Source: Stentor coeruleus
Lineage: Eukaryota; Ciliophora; Heterotrichea; Heterotrichida; Stentoridae
DNA: 40,819 nucleotides
Assembly (NCBI GenBank): GCA_001970955.1
Contig: MPUH01000670.1
Span: 1-40,819, forward strand
Direction: 5' to 3'
The number at the start of each line of letters is the position of its first letter. The first letter of the stretch is position 1. A program made the position numbers and the translations under genes. Under the pieces are notes generated by a model. It was not told where the DNA came from and did no database searches. It saw only the letters and a list, made by a program, of their open reading frames with translations. Below are positions 29,110 to 38,723 of this stretch, one piece after another.

Positions 29110-29934
29110 TTATAACTTTGCAGCTTTTTTAAGTTTCTTATCAATAATATCCGGGAAAAAAGGCCTACAATAAACTGCAAAGTACACTTTGAGGGGAAAG
29201 AAAATTTTCCTTGCCCTCCTATCAGCAGCAGATAATATATCCCTAACACATTCTTCCACATTGATTCTATACTCATTATCTTTTTCTCCATCCAGCTTAA
29301 TCAATGAGTTACTTCTTAAATTTGTCCTTACCGATGGTGGGCAGACAATTGTAATCGCAACAACTTCTTGATCCATTTCACTACGTAAAGACTCAAAAAA
29401 CCCAGTCACAGCAAATTTTGAAGTACAATAAGCACTTCTAAAAGGAAGACCAATTTCTCCTGATATACTAGAAATCACTAATATTTGCCCTTTAGACTCT
29501 TTTAAGTACTTCATAGCGGCATAAGTGCAATAAAGATAACCAAAGAAGTTTGTCTGTAGGACTTCACTAAAAATATTTATGTCTGTGATGTCATTAAAAA
29601 GTTGATATGCCGACACCCCAGCGCAGAGAACTAAAATATCAATCCCCCCAAGTAAAGATACAGTTTTTTCTATAAGCGCTGTACATTGTTCTTGAAACCT
29701 CACATCAGTCTGACAAATCTCAACCTGTTTGCTTCCAAGGCTTAAACATGTTATCTGTGTTTCGATTAGAGATTTTGTGTCTCGGCCTGAAAGCATAAGT
29801 TTATAGCCTCTTTTCGCATATTGTATTGCTATTTCTTTACCAATACCTGATGAAGCACCTGTTATACACACTCTCATTCCAGGTCTAGCTTTATTTTCAG
29901 CAAAGATCTTAAGAATAGTCAAATTGTTTCCCAT
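29110..29934 (-). CDS. Short-chain dehydrogenase/reductase (SDR)
   Basis: 274 aa, intronless. Classical SDR features: cofactor motif TGASSGIG (about 25-32), LCAGVS (NNAG equivalent with Cys), a Ser in ILVISSISGEIGLP, catalytic YCTSK (Tyr-x-x-x-Lys) and a substrate loop VCPPSVRTNL. The Arg following the first strand (SGRDTKSL) suggests NADP(H). It resembles the DHRS7/11-beta-HSD group; the basic C terminus (DKKLKKAAKL) could face the cytosol. The substrate cannot be read from sequence. Its ATG follows the RAD1 stop by 3 nt (TAA TAA ATG), so it has no private promoter or leader unless initiation is at Met20 or transcription starts within RAD1. Confidence 0.88.
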   Translation of the reverse strand: MGNNLTILKIFAENKARPGMRVCITGASSGIGKEIAIQYAKRGYKLMLSGRDTKSLIETQITCLSLGSKQVEICQTDVRFQEQCTALIEKTVSLLGGIDILVLCAGVSAYQLFNDITDINIFSEVLQTNFFGYLYCTYAAMKYLKESKGQILVISSISGEIGLPFRSAYCTSKFAVTGFFESLRSEMDQEVVAITIVCPPSVRTNLRSNSLIKLDGEKDNEYRINVEECVRDILSAADRRARKIFFPLKVYFAVYCRPFFPDIIDKKLKKAAKL

Positions 29935-29937
29935 TTA

Positions 29938-30732
29938 TTAGTTTTCGCATGGATTAATAAAATACCTAACAAGTGTATTGTCACTAATACTAACTTCTAT
30001 TTCCAAAACTCCCTCTTCATGCATTTTAATTTCGATTTCTTTACATTTAGGGAAATTAGAAATACCTTTAAGAATTTTAGCTGAATAAGTTTTCTTACAA
30101 TCTCTAATGATTTGACACTCAACATGTTCAATATATGGGACAGTTACTTTTGTTTTTATATCTGTAATTTTATCTTCTCTTGTAAAATAAAGCATAGGTT
30201 TTCTTGTGCTAAAGGATAAGAAAACTTCTGATTCAGACTTGCTGTTACAGGCAACTTCCATTGCTTGTTTGATAATTTTAGTGTCTGAAAATTTCATAGA
30301 GGCGATTATAGAACCTGATATATCGAGATTTTCTTGAGGTTGAGGATCATATGTGATAAGAAAGTATTGGGAAATTGAACATTCGGATTCTGTGATGATA
30401 AGCAATTTGTTATCCTTGCAAGGGTATTCTAAAGTGATTGATAGTCCTGAGGTTGACTTTGAAATTGATTTTAAAACTGATCTTAAAGATGGGAAGTCAA
30501 GGCTGATTTCTAGTTCCTTAGAGATTTGGTAAACATCAAATTCAAGGTTACGGATGAATGCTTCACCGATTATGGTGTGTGAGGAACTATAGGATAAGAG
30601 GAAGATGCCTTCATTTTTTAGACAAAGCTGAACTTTCTAAGTGGATTTTACATTGCTTTGAATGGATTTTAAACTGTTAAGGACATTTAATAGGTCACCT
30701 AGTTTGGATAACTTTAGGTATATAGATGACAT
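29938..30732 (-). CDS. RAD1: RAD1 checkpoint clamp subunit (9-1-1 complex)
   Basis: Two exons, 30732-30652 (27 codons, MSSIYLKLSKLGDLLNVLNS...) and 30636-29938, joined by a 15-nt intron (GTAAAATCCACTTAG); 259 aa against about 280 in animals. PCNA-like fold: ISKELEISLDFPSLRSVLKS (inter-strand helix and 'elf' segment), LLIITESECSI, FLSFSTRKPMLYF and the closing strand VLEIEVSISDNTLVRYFINP match RAD1 in order. With RAD9 and HUS1 it forms the clamp loaded at DNA damage to activate ATR. It is divergent from the TCAIM-like gene with a ~200-nt shared upstream region, and its stop touches the SDR gene. Confidence 0.75.
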
Positions 30733-30930
30733 ATTATATTGGATGATTGGAATAAGTTTTTTGTGATGGCTGTAAGGGAAAAGTAGGTATATGGGCGGAA
30801 GAATATGGAAAATGAAATTATGTTGAAAGTTTTTTAAGAGTAACTGAGTTTATTTTAAGTTTATTATTAGTTATTTCATTTCATTTCACTAATCAAAATT
30901 TTAGCTTTCAAGTCTAACATTATCTTATAA

Positions 30931-32127
30931 ATGTCTATTAGGGTGAAAAGTTTGCTTACTCCCTTTTATAAACTTGCACATCCAGATGTTCTTCGTCAAG
31001 CTCCAGAAAATGTTCAAAAAGCAAACACTATGGCCCTAACTACCTTGAATAGTTATATTGATTCAATCAATCAAGGTCTGGGTGTTAGCCTTAGTAGTAT
31101 TCGTTTTTATGTCCCAAGAAAAAATAATTTCACTGAGTGTAAAGTAACTTTACTTCCTCTAAAACCCAACAGTTCAAACACAGCAAAAAACACACATCTT
31201 GAAACAGTTGTCAACAGCATAAATCAAGCAATTTCTAATCCTGAAGAAACTTTAGAAGAAAGTGAAGAATTTATCCCATCAAAAAGATTAAGAATAAAAG
31301 ATGAATACTGGAATTCAATGACTGGGTTTATTCAAAATTATCATGCTTCAGAACATAGAAAAGAAGCCAGAGAACATGCTTTAAAAAATGCTGCTAATAT
31401 AATAGAAGGTGAATATAATCCTTTTCATCCAAGCAAACTTGGGCTTGCAACAAGAAAAACTAATCGTTTTGTTCAAATGGCTTTAGAAAGCTCAATTGCT
31501 TCACCTTTATTTAAAAAACTACAAGAAAACTTTCAGTATCTTGATAAACTTTTTATCGACAACGACCTTGAAGAAGAAAAAGTTACTGAAGGTCTTAAAA
31601 ACCTTAGTTGTGAAGGTATGTCACATGATGATAAAATCATAATGAGAGAAATTTATAGCTCTTTATATAAAGACAGTATACCTCTTTTTATTTCTTCAAG
31701 ATACTCAGTAATGAATGTCCCTGGATATTTTCAAATTCCTTTTAACTTTAAAACTAATGATGCATCTAATTTTTTACGGAATAATTCGAGTCTTGTTAAA
31801 GAAAGATTACTTGATTATTCTGGATTTGCAAATAAAACTGGGAAAATCATGAAATATATTAGTGAAGTTAGTTTACCTTGTACCCTGGCGAGGTATTTGT
31901 GGAAAAATCATGAAGTATATGAAACACAGTCTTTTGCCCAAGCTTATGTTGCTGCGAAAAAAATATTAGATATGATTGAGAAATCGAAATTTCCTAGGGG
32001 AATTGAAGATGCAATTTTGGTAATAGGACTAGAATATAAGGCTAAGGATGGGTTTTTGCAAGTTCCTATGAATTTTGTAGAGACTGAGCTTTTTGCATTT
32101 TTAGAGAAAAACAGACAGAAAAAATAG
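30931..32127 (+). CDS. TCAIM-like (DUF4460) protein
   Basis: 398 aa, intronless. The N terminus LLTPFYKLAHPDVLRQAPEN then VQKANTMALTTLNSYID is the J-domain-like helical hairpin with HPD seen in DUF4460 proteins such as T-cell activation inhibitor, mitochondrial (TCAIM). The rest is helical and charged with no further domain recognised. Mitochondrial location is suggested by the family and a mildly basic start (MSIRVKSLL); function is poorly defined. It shares a short divergent promoter region with RAD1. Confidence 0.6.
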   Translation: MSIRVKSLLTPFYKLAHPDVLRQAPENVQKANTMALTTLNSYIDSINQGLGVSLSSIRFYVPRKNNFTECKVTLLPLKPNSSNTAKNTHLETVVNSINQAISNPEETLEESEEFIPSKRLRIKDEYWNSMTGFIQNYHASEHRKEAREHALKNAANIIEGEYNPFHPSKLGLATRKTNRFVQMALESSIASPLFKKLQENFQYLDKLFIDNDLEEEKVTEGLKNLSCEGMSHDDKIIMREIYSSLYKDSIPLFISSRYSVMNVPGYFQIPFNFKTNDASNFLRNNSSLVKERLLDYSGFANKTGKIMKYISEVSLPCTLARYLWKNHEVYETQSFAQAYVAAKKILDMIEKSKFPRGIEDAILVIGLEYKAKDGFLQVPMNFVETELFAFLEKNRQKK

Positions 32128-32610
32128 TTTAGGAATAATTATAGAAATAAAGCTTTATTGAAAAAGGTTTTAATAATTAAGACTTTGTCAGTTTTATAAG
32201 GTATTATTATGTTAAGTTGAAAGCTAATCAGAAAATTTGTGAAATTTTAATATGTGGATTATACGAATATATATTGGTACTATAAATTTAAGCGAATTAC
32301 TAGTGCTTATAAATTAAAAGTAATAATAAAAATCTAACTATTTTTTCAAATTTATCCTTTTATTCTTGAAAAAGTTATCCAATAAATCTTTATAAATTTA
32401 AAAGCTATATATCAACACATATAAAAAACAATCAATTAAAAGTTCTAATTTACCCTATTAAATATCTAATTATTCATAAATTCAAATAATAACTTACTTG
32501 TAAAACCAAAAAAAATTCATATCTAGCCTTAAATCCAAACCCAAACTAAAAAACCTAAATTCTTCTTAAACATTCCTAAATATAGTCAAACTATTTCGAC
32601 TAATAAGAAA
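32128..32610. other. Intergenic spacer
   Basis: About 480 nt, AT-rich, upstream of eIF4A3; probable 3' end and promoter DNA. Nothing else is recognised. Confidence 0.5.
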
Positions 32611-33783
32611 ATGGATAATGACATTAAGGTTGAAACCTCAGAGGAAGTTAAAATCTACTCAACTTTCGACAGCATGTGTTTGCGTGAGGACCTATTGCGA
32701 GGTATTTACAGCTACGGTTTTGAAAAGCCATCCGCTGTACAACAACGAGCAATAGTTCCAATAACAACAGGCCGTGATGTAGTCGTACAAAGTCAATCAG
32801 GAACAGGTAAAACTTGTGTCTTCAGCGTAGGATGTTTGAACTCAATAGATTTAAACCTTCGAGAGCCTCAATGCTTAATATTATCTCCAACACGTGAACT
32901 TGCAGAACAAAGTCAAAAAGTTCTCCTTGCTCTTGGTGATTGTATGAATATCCAAGTCCATTCTTGTATTGGTGGGAAAACTTTATCAGAAGATTCTCGA
33001 AGACTTGATCATGGTGTGCATATTGTTTCTGGAACTCCAGGTAGAGTTTTTGATATGATAAGAAGAAGGCATCTAAGGACTAGGTCTATAAAAATCATGG
33101 TCCTTGATGAAGCTGATGAAATGCTAAATAGAGGTTTTAAAGATCAAGTTTATGATATTTACAGATATTTACCTTTTAATACTCAGTGTGTAGTTGTTTC
33201 AGCAACAATACCTCAAGAAATATTGGACATGACGGAAAAGTTCATGAGAAAACCTATAAAAATTTTAGTTAGTAGAGATGAATTATCACTTGAAGGGATT
33301 AAACAGTTTTTTGTCGCGGTTGAGTTAGAAAAATGGAAATTTGACACCCTTTGTGACTTGTATGACAATTTAGTTATTACTCAAGCTGTTATTTTTTGTA
33401 ATACCAGAGCTAAAGTTGATTGGCTTACTGAGAAAATGAGAGAGGCTAATTTTACGGTTAGTAGGATGCATGGAGATATGCCACAAAAGGAAAGAGATGC
33501 GATTATGGAAGACTTTAGAAGTGGATCGAGTAGAGTTTTGATTACTACTGATATTTGGGGAAGAGGATTAGATGTACAGCAAGTATCACTTGTTATTAAT
33601 TATGATCTACCTACAAACAGAGAAATTTACATACATCGTATTGGACGTAGTGGAAGATTCGGCCGTAAAGGTGTATCTATAAATTTTGTCAAGAATGAAG
33701 ATATTAAAATGCTCAGGGATATTGAACTTTATTATTCAATTCAAATAGATGAAATGCCTATGAATATTGCTGAACTTCTCTAA
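32611..33783 (+). CDS. EIF4A3: eIF4A3-type DEAD-box RNA helicase (exon junction complex)
   Basis: 390 aa, intronless. All DEAD-box motifs: Q motif [13 protein letters not shown], motif I SQSGTGKT, Ia [11 protein letters not shown], Ib [29 protein letters not shown], QxxR region [55 protein letters not shown] and the C terminus [13 protein letters not shown] are eIF4A3-specific rather than eIF4A1. It marks spliced junctions and supports RNA surveillance. Motif V has Gly where the family has Ala (ARGLD). It is notable that an EJC core helicase is kept in a genome whose introns are 15-16 nt. Confidence 0.93.
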   Translation: MDNDIKVETSEEVKIYSTFDSMCLREDLLRGIYSYGFEKPSAVQQRAIVPITTGRDVVVQSQSGTGKTCVFSVGCLNSIDLNLREPQCLILSPTRELAEQSQKVLLALGDCMNIQVHSCIGGKTLSEDSRRLDHGVHIVSGTPGRVFDMIRRRHLRTRSIKIMVLDEADEMLNRGFKDQVYDIYRYLPFNTQCVVVSATIPQEILDMTEKFMRKPIKILVSRDELSLEGIKQFFVAVELEKWKFDTLCDLYDNLVITQAVIFCNTRAKVDWLTEKMREANFTVSRMHGDMPQKERDAIMEDFRSGSSRVLITTDIWGRGLDVQQVSLVINYDLPTNREIYIHRIGRSGRFGRKGVSINFVKNEDIKMLRDIELYYSIQIDEMPMNIAELL

Positions 33784-33866
33784 TTTATTACTAATAGTCA
33801 GTAATCATAATAATCGTCTTTCAAATCTTTTCTATAATTATTTTATCCAAGATAAAAAAACAAAAT

Positions 33867-33933
33867 GGTTGTTTGGCCGAGTGGTCTAAGGCGCTATTCC
33901 GAAAGGGCGTGGGCTCAAATCCCACAGCAGGCA
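33867..33933 (+). tRNA. tRNA-Leu-like element lacking the anticodon arm
   Basis: 67 nt. Acceptor 5' GGTTGTT pairs with 3' AGCAGGC with one G-G mismatch (position 2) and two G-U pairs. The D arm GCC-GAGTGGTCTAA-GGC is complete and contains a good A box (TGGCCGAGTGG). The T arm GTGGG-CTCAAAT-CCCAC is perfect; the B box GGCTCAAATCC has C for the usual T54. The discriminator is A and TTTTT follows at 33934-33938, a Pol III terminator. Between D and T arms there are only 16 nt (GCTATTCCGAAAGGGC), where a normal tRNA has 23 and tRNA-Leu over 30, so no anticodon stem-loop can form; CCGAAAGG looks like a residual variable arm. The 5' half is of the tRNA-Leu(CAA) type. Probably a deleted pseudogene, though well kept at both ends. 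Confidence 0.5.
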
Positions 33934-33958
33934 TTTTTGTTATAAAAAAATCTAAAAA

Positions 33959-34348
33959 ATGTATTTTCTCCTTAGGAATTTGCGAAAATTAAATCTAGCA
34001 AGTAATTTTTCGTCGAAAATTATGACAACACCAATATTATCTCCTAGTCTTTCAAGATTAGAAAAACCGAAACTTAAAAAACTCATATGGCGAGCATCTC
34101 ATAAAGATCTGAAACAATGGGAAGAAGATTTAGGCCGAATAAACAAAGAAGAAGCTTTTCTTAAAAAAACTATAAGAGAACTTAATATGAGGTATCAAAA
34201 AATCATTGCTGGCAGATGTGAAAAAGATAAAACGATTTTTGCTGTAGAGGATAAAAGGCAAAAAGAACTTGAAAGAAGTTTAGCGCATATTGATAGTCTA
34301 CTTAAAAGAAAGAGAAAAAAAAATAAATATAAATTAGTAAGTATTTGA
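33959..34348 (+). CDS. Small basic coiled-coil protein, unknown
   Basis: 129 aa, starts 25 nt after the tRNA-like element. The N-terminal 22 residues (MYFLLRNLRKLNLASNFSS...) lack acidic residues and could be a mitochondrial presequence; a second start is at Met22 (34022). The rest is a charged helix (WEEDLGRINKEEAFLKKTIR...) ending in a Lys/Arg cluster RKRKKNKYK. No known domain. TGA stop. Confidence 0.5.
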   Translation: MYFLLRNLRKLNLASNFSSKIMTTPILSPSLSRLEKPKLKKLIWRASHKDLKQWEEDLGRINKEEAFLKKTIRELNMRYQKIIAGRCEKDKTIFAVEDKRQKELERSLAHIDSLLKRKRKKNKYKLVSI

Positions 34349-34748
34349 GCTAGAGTTAAATGATATCTTAAATAGATTTTACCTTAGAATAAATAATTTA
34401 ATCTATAAAATAAATAAGCAGATTGAAGATCTTTTATATCATACAGTAAATTCAACTTTATTCTCTACTAAAAACTACTTATAGTTTTTATTGAAAACTT
34501 ATTATATAGAATCGAAAAAAATTCTTTTAACATCCAAAAACAATATCCCTAAAGCTAAAAATTTTTTTTATTCTAACCTTTATAATTGTAATTAAAAAAC
34601 TCATCTAGCCTCACTTTCTATAATTTTCCAATACATTTTAATTAATAAATACAATTTAACTACATTCTTCTTATATTTTTTATAAACTCATAATCAAATT
34701 GATTTCTATTTTTATTATTAAAACAGTATTATAATCAGAAAATATTGT
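34349..34748. other. Intergenic spacer
   Basis: About 400 nt of AT-rich DNA before the channel gene. No gene or RNA is recognised. Confidence 0.5.
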
Positions 34749-37157
34749 ATGTCTAAACAAACAATTCCTCAAACAATGCAAAACTGCACATCAGAAAGAA
34801 GTCCTGTCGAGCTACCTCTAAACGAAGAAAATGCTCGAATTGCCAGCTACATAATTTCAGAAGTTTCACGTAAAAGAAGTGTTATAAGACTTCTTTCTAT
34901 TAAAGATATGCCTCTTTCTATTTGTCAAACATCTTCAGAAGATATGGGAAAATTTGGTATAGGCCTTGAACTATATTTTTTCCTTATTAAACAGCTTTGT
35001 ATTTTATTTGGTATTTTAAGTCTTATATCAATATATCCTTTATACAGCAATTACACAGGTAAAGGTTTTCATAGTACTTTTCAGCTTCAAAGATACACAT
35101 ATTTTACCCTTGCAAATCAAGAAGGAACTAATATTTATGAAACAAATCTTCATGAAGCCAGAAAAAATATCAGTATTACCGAGGTTAATTTAGACAAATT
35201 ATGGGTAGTTGATTTTATTGGAAATTTTATTTTTCTAATATTTATGTTACAATATGCATATCAATCACATAAAGCTATTGCGAAATTTGATGGAGATCAT
35301 TGTCATCTTTCAAAATATGCATTAGAAGTTGATGGATTTCCCCCTATGATCAAAGAAGAACAAGTTAGGGATTATTTTATTTCCTATGGGGAGATTAAAG
35401 AAATTTATATGTCACGGATTTATTTTGGTAAACTTTCTGAGTATAAAAAAATATATGAACTTGCTTATGATATTGATATAAACAAAAAATCAGGTGTTTT
35501 TCATAATAAAACATTAGTCGAATATATAAGAAATCAATGTGTTAATAATTTGAAACATGATGAGCTTATGGTTGATAAAGTATATGTGTTATTTAATTTA
35601 GTTGAAAATAGAGAAAAATGTTTGGATATGCATAAAAAAGAACAAAGGAAAATTCTCTGTTGTAAAGACCGTAGGAGAAAACAAAGAGGGAATACTTTTT
35701 TTAGACTTACAGTCCGTCCAGCACCAAATCCTTTGGATATTATATGGAAAAACTCTGAATTCAGGAATTTTGATTTAGTGAAAGTTCGTGTACCTTTGTT
35801 TTTATCGACATTTATTATTATTTTTATATCATTTCTAGTAATTTATTTTATCAAAGCAAATTACAACACAAAATCCTCAAGTTTTAATTGTAGTAAATTG
35901 TCTGTTATGGGTGATTATTCACTTGAAAAAGCGAAAACCCTTTATACAACCCAAGATGAAATAAATTGTTATTGCAAACAAAAATCAATTAGTATCCTAG
36001 GAATAGGTTCAGATATTGAAGAGTTCTGTAGGGGTTATATAAAATCTTTTACAATATCCTTATCTCTAAATCTAATTGTAAGTGTTTGTATTGTCCTTGG
36101 GAATATATTCCTTCGTGGTCTAATAAATAAAATAGGTAAATACGGTCGTTTCCGTAGAAAAACTGATAAACTGAACTATATTTTAATTGCAATGCTTATA
36201 ACTACATTTTATAACACAGCCTTGATATCTTTAATATCAAGTATGAAATCTCCATCTGGAATATCAAGTCTAAGAGGAAAATACACTGATATAACTCGAG
36301 ATTGGTATGAAGATGTTGGGAATTCAATAACAGTTACTATGTTTTTAAGTATTATTTCTCCACATACTGTTGGTTTAATATTAAAAAAACCTTATGATGC
36401 TTTCAAAAAGAAATTATCAATAAAGTTCACTAAAAGCCAATATAGACTTGATAAAGTTCTGGTAGGATCGAATTTTGAATTGGCCAATAACCTTTCTCAG
36501 GTATTAAATGTTGTATTTACAAGTTATTTGTATTCTGCTGGGATACCATTATTGAATATTACATGTTTTTGTACGTTGTTACTTGTGTATTGGTGTAGTA
36601 AAATCAAAATTTTGAAGTTTTGTAGAATACCTCCTGATTATTCATCTGATGTAAATCAACTTGTTGTGCTTTTAATGCCATTAGCTGTTGTGTTTCATTG
36701 CATTTTTGCTATTTTTGCTTATGGGTCTAGTGAAATTTTCCCAATTGGATATTCACAAGAGAATCAAGAAGATATTGTTATCCCAGAGCAAGTTTCGTTT
36801 TTTAAAAGGTTATCATCAAAAGCAGGGATTGCGAATATTGTTATGATAATTTTCAGTTTATTTTGTATATGCATAACGAAAAACTTAAAAAAAATAATGG
36901 AGAAACTATGCAAATCTAACACATTTTTCCATAGAGAAACAGAAAAAAATGCATATACTCTTGAAAGTCTTATAGAGTCTGAGAAAATAAGAGGGCTTAA
37001 ATCGTATAGCATATACAAAAACCCTAAATATAAAGAGGTTATACATGCTCTTGATGCATTAGCAATAATGAATGAAAATATATTAACAGATCAAATTGAA
37101 AACGTAGAAGAAAATAGTAACTACAATAATATCTCATTAAAAAGTGATAACAACTAA
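34749..37157 (+). CDS. OSCA/TMEM63 (CSC1-like) mechanosensitive cation channel
   Basis: 802 aa, intronless. About ten hydrophobic helices. After two N-terminal helices comes a cytosolic domain with an RRM-like core (KYALEVDGFPPMIKEEQVRD, YGEIKEIYMSR) and the family-typical RPAPNPLDIIWKNSEFRNFD immediately before the pore-side helices. In OSCA/TMEM63 (DUF221) this APxPxDIIWxNL motif links the cytosolic domain to the channel core. Members are osmo- or stretch-gated calcium-permeable channels of plasma or lysosomal membranes. A Cys-containing extracellular loop (NCSKLS...INCYCKQ) is an addition. In a contractile, touch-sensitive ciliate a mechanosensory role is plausible but inferred. Confidence 0.75.
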   Translation: MSKQTIPQTMQNCTSERSPVELPLNEENARIASYIISEVSRKRSVIRLLSIKDMPLSICQTSSEDMGKFGIGLELYFFLIKQLCILFGILSLISIYPLYSNYTGKGFHSTFQLQRYTYFTLANQEGTNIYETNLHEARKNISITEVNLDKLWVVDFIGNFIFLIFMLQYAYQSHKAIAKFDGDHCHLSKYALEVDGFPPMIKEEQVRDYFISYGEIKEIYMSRIYFGKLSEYKKIYELAYDIDINKKSGVFHNKTLVEYIRNQCVNNLKHDELMVDKVYVLFNLVENREKCLDMHKKEQRKILCCKDRRRKQRGNTFFRLTVRPAPNPLDIIWKNSEFRNFDLVKVRVPLFLSTFIIIFISFLVIYFIKANYNTKSSSFNCSKLSVMGDYSLEKAKTLYTTQDEINCYCKQKSISILGIGSDIEEFCRGYIKSFTISLSLNLIVSVCIVLGNIFLRGLINKIGKYGRFRRKTDKLNYILIAMLITTFYNTALISLISSMKSPSGISSLRGKYTDITRDWYEDVGNSITVTMFLSIISPHTVGLILKKPYDAFKKKLSIKFTKSQYRLDKVLVGSNFELANNLSQVLNVVFTSYLYSAGIPLLNITCFCTLLLVYWCSKIKILKFCRIPPDYSSDVNQLVVLLMPLAVVFHCIFAIFAYGSSEIFPIGYSQENQEDIVIPEQVSFFKRLSSKAGIANIVMIIFSLFCICITKNLKKIMEKLCKSNTFFHRETEKNAYTLESLIESEKIRGLKSYSIYKNPKYKEVIHALDALAIMNENILTDQIENVEENSNYNNISLKSDNN

Positions 37158-37368
37158 AAAAAAAACACTTTGAACTTAATAATATATATCATTTACTAAT
37201 AATCCTCAATTAATTATATATTTTATTAATAATTTATAAACTCATTACACTTTTATTTCAAATAAAACTTTTGTTTCCTAATCATATAAATAATAAATCG
37301 TTAATCATAACAAGCATTTTTATATATAAATCAAAATATTCGTATAAATATATAAGGATAGATTATCC

Positions 37369-38565
37369 ATGGCACTTGTGATATCTAATGAGACAGACTC
37401 TAATATATTAAAAATCCCAGGGTCTATAGGAGGTGAGGAATGTATAATAAAAAATCTAACCAAATGCACAGTTTGTATTTATGATTGGGTGGGAAAAGCA
37501 GAAATCCAAAATTGCAATAACTGCACAATCCGCATAGGTCCTATTTCAAGCGTCTGCAAAGTCTCAAATTGTGAAAATTGTTTTATGTCCATAGCCTGTA
37601 GTGAACTCCAAATAAATAATTCTAGTGTTTTAACACTTTTTGTATTCACAGAAAACGACCCTCAAATTACTCAATGCAAAGATTTAAGATTTGCTCCTTA
37701 TAATATTCAATACTCAGGACAAGAGCAATGCTTTTCCCAATCAGAACTGAATCCTTATAAGGATAAGTGGCATGAAGTCTATGATTTCAACAGATCTGAA
37801 CTAGAAGCCCATTACGAACTTCTTCCTCCAAGGCTATTTGAAGAAGAAACAACACATTTCGCTGAATTTGGAGACCCAATAAACCCTGTTCCTCGACATA
37901 TTCACTACGGCGGCAGCTTAAAATATGAAATAATCCCTTATAGCAAATTACATATAATGACTGTAGAAAGAAGGGACTTACCTCCAAGTAATAAAATAAT
38001 CCATAAAGAAGACGATTCACGAAAATATGTACCTTTTACTGGCCCTGTACAGAAACTTGAAGAAAATCCTTCACCAGTTATAAAAGAACAACCTAAAGAA
38101 AAAAAGGTAGCTTTAAGATATAATTATGCTTTTGCCAAAGGGTTTAATACAGCAAGTGCTCATGTTCCGCTTATAGCTAAAGAAAAACTTAGTTCTGCGC
38201 TTAAAGAATTCTCAGAAATACTTGATAGTTTTAATAGATCACAACATGAGCATTTACTTGCTATGCTTCTTAGTATTAATGGATGCTTTTTATTATTATT
38301 GGTTATGCAAATACTAAGAATGACTTCTGAATGGATTTTTTTTACTTGGGTTGCTGTTGTATGCTTGGTTGGGATTTCTGAATTGTTTATACTTTTTATG
38401 ATTTCTGCTAGGAAACATATGGCAAATAAATTTTATCTTATGTTGATTGACGAGTTCAATGAACGCAAAAGTGAAACTTTTTCCCAATTAAATGCAAAAT
38501 TCATAGGTAAAACTGATTATGTTGAAGTGTATATAAATATACATCTTAATGATACTGAGCCATGA
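37369..38565 (+). CDS. RP2/TBCC-domain protein with two C-terminal membrane segments
   Basis: 398 aa, intronless. Residues about 18-130 form a TBCC beta-helix closest to RP2: CIIKNLTKCTVCIYDW, EIQNCNNCTIRIGPISSVCK, CENCFMSIACSELQI, then the RP2-like DKWHEVYDFN. The catalytic Arg finger of RP2 (in ACQQFRTRDC) aligns with ACSELQINNS, so Arg is Gln and GAP activity on Arl3 or tubulin is unlikely. Residues about 130-290 are variable. Two adjacent hydrophobic helices at about 300-320 and 325-347 (INGCFLLLLVMQIL, WVAVVCLVGISELFILFM) look like a membrane hairpin, which RP2 lacks (it is lipid-anchored). The N terminus MALVIS lacks the RP2 Gly-Cys acylation site, consistent with a different anchoring. 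TGA stop. Confidence 0.75.
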   Translation: MALVISNETDSNILKIPGSIGGEECIIKNLTKCTVCIYDWVGKAEIQNCNNCTIRIGPISSVCKVSNCENCFMSIACSELQINNSSVLTLFVFTENDPQITQCKDLRFAPYNIQYSGQEQCFSQSELNPYKDKWHEVYDFNRSELEAHYELLPPRLFEEETTHFAEFGDPINPVPRHIHYGGSLKYEIIPYSKLHIMTVERRDLPPSNKIIHKEDDSRKYVPFTGPVQKLEENPSPVIKEQPKEKKVALRYNYAFAKGFNTASAHVPLIAKEKLSSALKEFSEILDSFNRSQHEHLLAMLLSINGCFLLLLVMQILRMTSEWIFFTWVAVVCLVGISELFILFMISARKHMANKFYLMLIDEFNERKSETFSQLNAKFIGKTDYVEVYINIHLNDTEP

Positions 38566-38723
38566 GTTCTGAGAGTTCTAATATAATACTAAAATATTAA
38601 TTTTAAACATTGATTTATTAGAGAATTTTGCCTTTAAAAGGATTCTAGATGTTATAATAGATATAAAAAATGTTGGATTTTAAAATAAAAGCAATTTTTA
38701 TCTGAATTTTTTTACTATTAAAA

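Noticed and set aside
34330..34370. Intron extending the 129-aa protein beyond its TGA
   Set aside because: The only nearby GT-AG pair is 17 nt and leads into non-coding text; sizes elsewhere are 15-16 nt.
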